From assembly GCA_030431335.1 (NCBI GenBank), contig JAUIJH010000010.1, positions 1-64,000 of the forward strand: a stretch of DNA of 64,000 bases. The letters run 5' to 3'. Positions 63,270-64,000 of this stretch are shown here, one piece after another (position 1 is the stretch's first letter; each line of letters starts with the position of its first letter). The position numbers and the translations under genes were made by a program. Source of the DNA: Alphaproteobacteria bacterium (GTDB taxonomy: Bacteria > Pseudomonadota > Alphaproteobacteria > Rhizobiales > Amorphaceae). The notes beneath the pieces are model-generated. The model saw only the letters and a program-made list of their open reading frames with translations, was not told where the DNA came from and did no database searches.

Positions 63270-64000
63270 AGGTTTCCATCATCGCGCCAGGCAACATGGG
63301 CGCCGCGATCGGTGCTCGGCTCGTCGCCAACGGGGCCGAGGTGCGCACGATCCTGGAAGGGCGCAGCACTGCGAGCGTGGAGCGGGCGCAAGCGGCCGGC
63401 ATGGTCGCGGTGACGGGCACCGCGATCGCCGAGGTCGACTTCCTGCTGTCGGTGGTGCCGCCGCAGGAAGTGCTGGCGACGGCGAAATCTCTGGCCCCCG
63501 CCCTCGAGGCGGCCACCGCGAAGCCGCTCTACATCGATTGCAACGCCATCAACCCCGAGACCACCCGCGCCGTCGGCGAGGTGGTCGCGGCGACCGGCGC
63601 GCATTACCTGGACGGCAGCATCATCGGCTTGCCGCCGCGCGAGGGTTATGGCGGGCCGGCCCTGTTCGTTTCCGGGCCGGAGGCGGCACGTGCCGAAGCG
63701 CTGTCCGCCTACGGCATGGACATCCGCGTGATGGACGGCGCGATAGGCGCGGCCTCGGCGATCAAGATGGCCTACGGCGGCATCACCAAGGGACTGATCG
63801 CGATCGGCGCGGCGATGATCCTCGGCGCCTCGCGCGCGGATATCGCGGACGACCTCAAGGCCGAACTCGCCAAGAGCCAGGCGCGTCTCCTGGAAGGTTT
63901 TTCGCGCAGCATCCCGGATATGTTCGGAAAAGCCTATCGCTGGGTGGCGGAAATGGAGGAGATCGCCGACTTCCTGCCAGCGGGCAGCGCGCAGGCGGCG
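63266..64000 (+). CDS. NAD(P)-dependent hydroxyacid dehydrogenase-like protein (DUF1932 type), 3' end outside the window
   Basis: About 245 codons are visible and the frame is open at the window edge. It begins MKVSIIAPGNMGAAIGARLVANGAEV, a Rossmann cofactor loop like 6-phosphogluconate/3-hydroxyisobutyrate dehydrogenases (G-x-M-G). LLSVVPPQEVL, YIDCNAINPETTRAVGEVV and the catalytic-Lys helix ASAIKMAYGGITKGLIAIGAA follow; the last block and LLEGFSRSIPDMFGKAYRW point to the DUF1932 C-terminal domain. It probably oxidises or reduces a 3-hydroxy acid in the same pathway. The ATG overlaps the GlcG stop. Confidence 0.85.
   Translation, partial: MKVSIIAPGNMGAAIGARLVANGAEVRTILEGRSTASVERAQAAGMVAVTGTAIAEVDFLLSVVPPQEVLATAKSLAPALEAATAKPLYIDCNAINPETTRAVGEVVAATGAHYLDGSIIGLPPREGYGGPALFVSGPEAARAEALSAYGMDIRVMDGAIGAASAIKMAYGGITKGLIAIGAAMILGASRADIADDLKAELAKSQARLLEGFSRSIPDMFGKAYRWVAEMEEIADFLPAGSAQAA

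Overview
The window is GC-rich, densely coded bacterial DNA and looks like a catabolic and transport region of a chromosome (or large secondary replicon) of an alphaproteobacterium, probably a marine or host-associated member of Hyphomicrobiales/Rhodobacterales. The reasons are the gene content (three TRAP systems, many solute-binding-protein ABC importers, a close match to the Paracoccus beta-hydroxyaspartate aldolase BhcC, hemN beside a perfect FNR/FnrL box, dxs), the codon bias, and frequent ATGA/GTGA stop-start overlaps. I see no rRNA, tRNA, CRISPR array, insertion sequence, phage gene or replication origin.

Layout. 1-2.7 kb: start of a minus-strand gene, an HpcH/HpaI aldolase, an NTF2-like protein and a GltS-type symporter. 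2.8-7.7 kb (minus): IclR regulator, TRAP system 1 (dctPQM) and an SDR. 7.8-15 kb (plus): ROK repressor with its own palindromic operator, a carbohydrate ABC importer and a cytoplasmic Cys-type sulfatase, which together suggest import and desulfation of a sulfated sugar. 15-18.5 kb: hemN and dxs, the only housekeeping-like genes, separated by the FNR box. 18.5-29.2 kb: a Gfo/Idh/MocA dehydrogenase, a TIM-barrel isomerase, a GntR regulator, a mannitol/uronate dehydrogenase-like enzyme, an AfuA/FbpB/FbpC-type ABC importer, an enolase-superfamily acid-sugar dehydratase-like enzyme and an amidohydrolase. 29.2-41.8 kb: a minus-strand run of peptide-type ABC importer, SDR, BhcC-like aldolase, TRAP system 2 and a FAH-family hydrolase, with a divergent GntR and a small EthD-like protein. 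42.2-53.8 kb: a DUF900 lipoprotein hydrolase, a LysR regulator and a plus-strand operon of FAD amine oxidase, a second peptide-type ABC importer and a BisC/TorA-like molybdoenzyme. 54.1-64 kb: TRAP system 3 with a GMC oxidoreductase and an EamA permease, then an operon of a 5-dehydro-4-deoxyglucarate dehydratase-like enzyme, an uncharacterised internally duplicated protein, an atypical FMN hydroxyacid oxidase, a GlcG-like protein and a DUF1932-type dehydrogenase that runs off the window.

The window reads as a series of 'import plus convert' modules for sugars, sugar acids, hydroxy acids and amino compounds, each with a local regulator. Several candidate operators are visible: an 8-bp inverted repeat before the ROK gene, an 8-bp inverted repeat in the FAH/GntR divergent promoter, a GntR palindrome with a related sequence 5.5 kb away, a LysR-type inverted repeat, and an ATCGTGCACGAT-type motif occurring twice at the TRAP-3 promoter and once before the dehydratase operon. 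The last links the two final units (54-64 kb) into one likely regulon whose regulator is not in the window.

The least described content is the 59.8-64 kb operon, especially the two-repeat protein at 60741-61565. All functions were inferred by reading the sequence; no database search was run.
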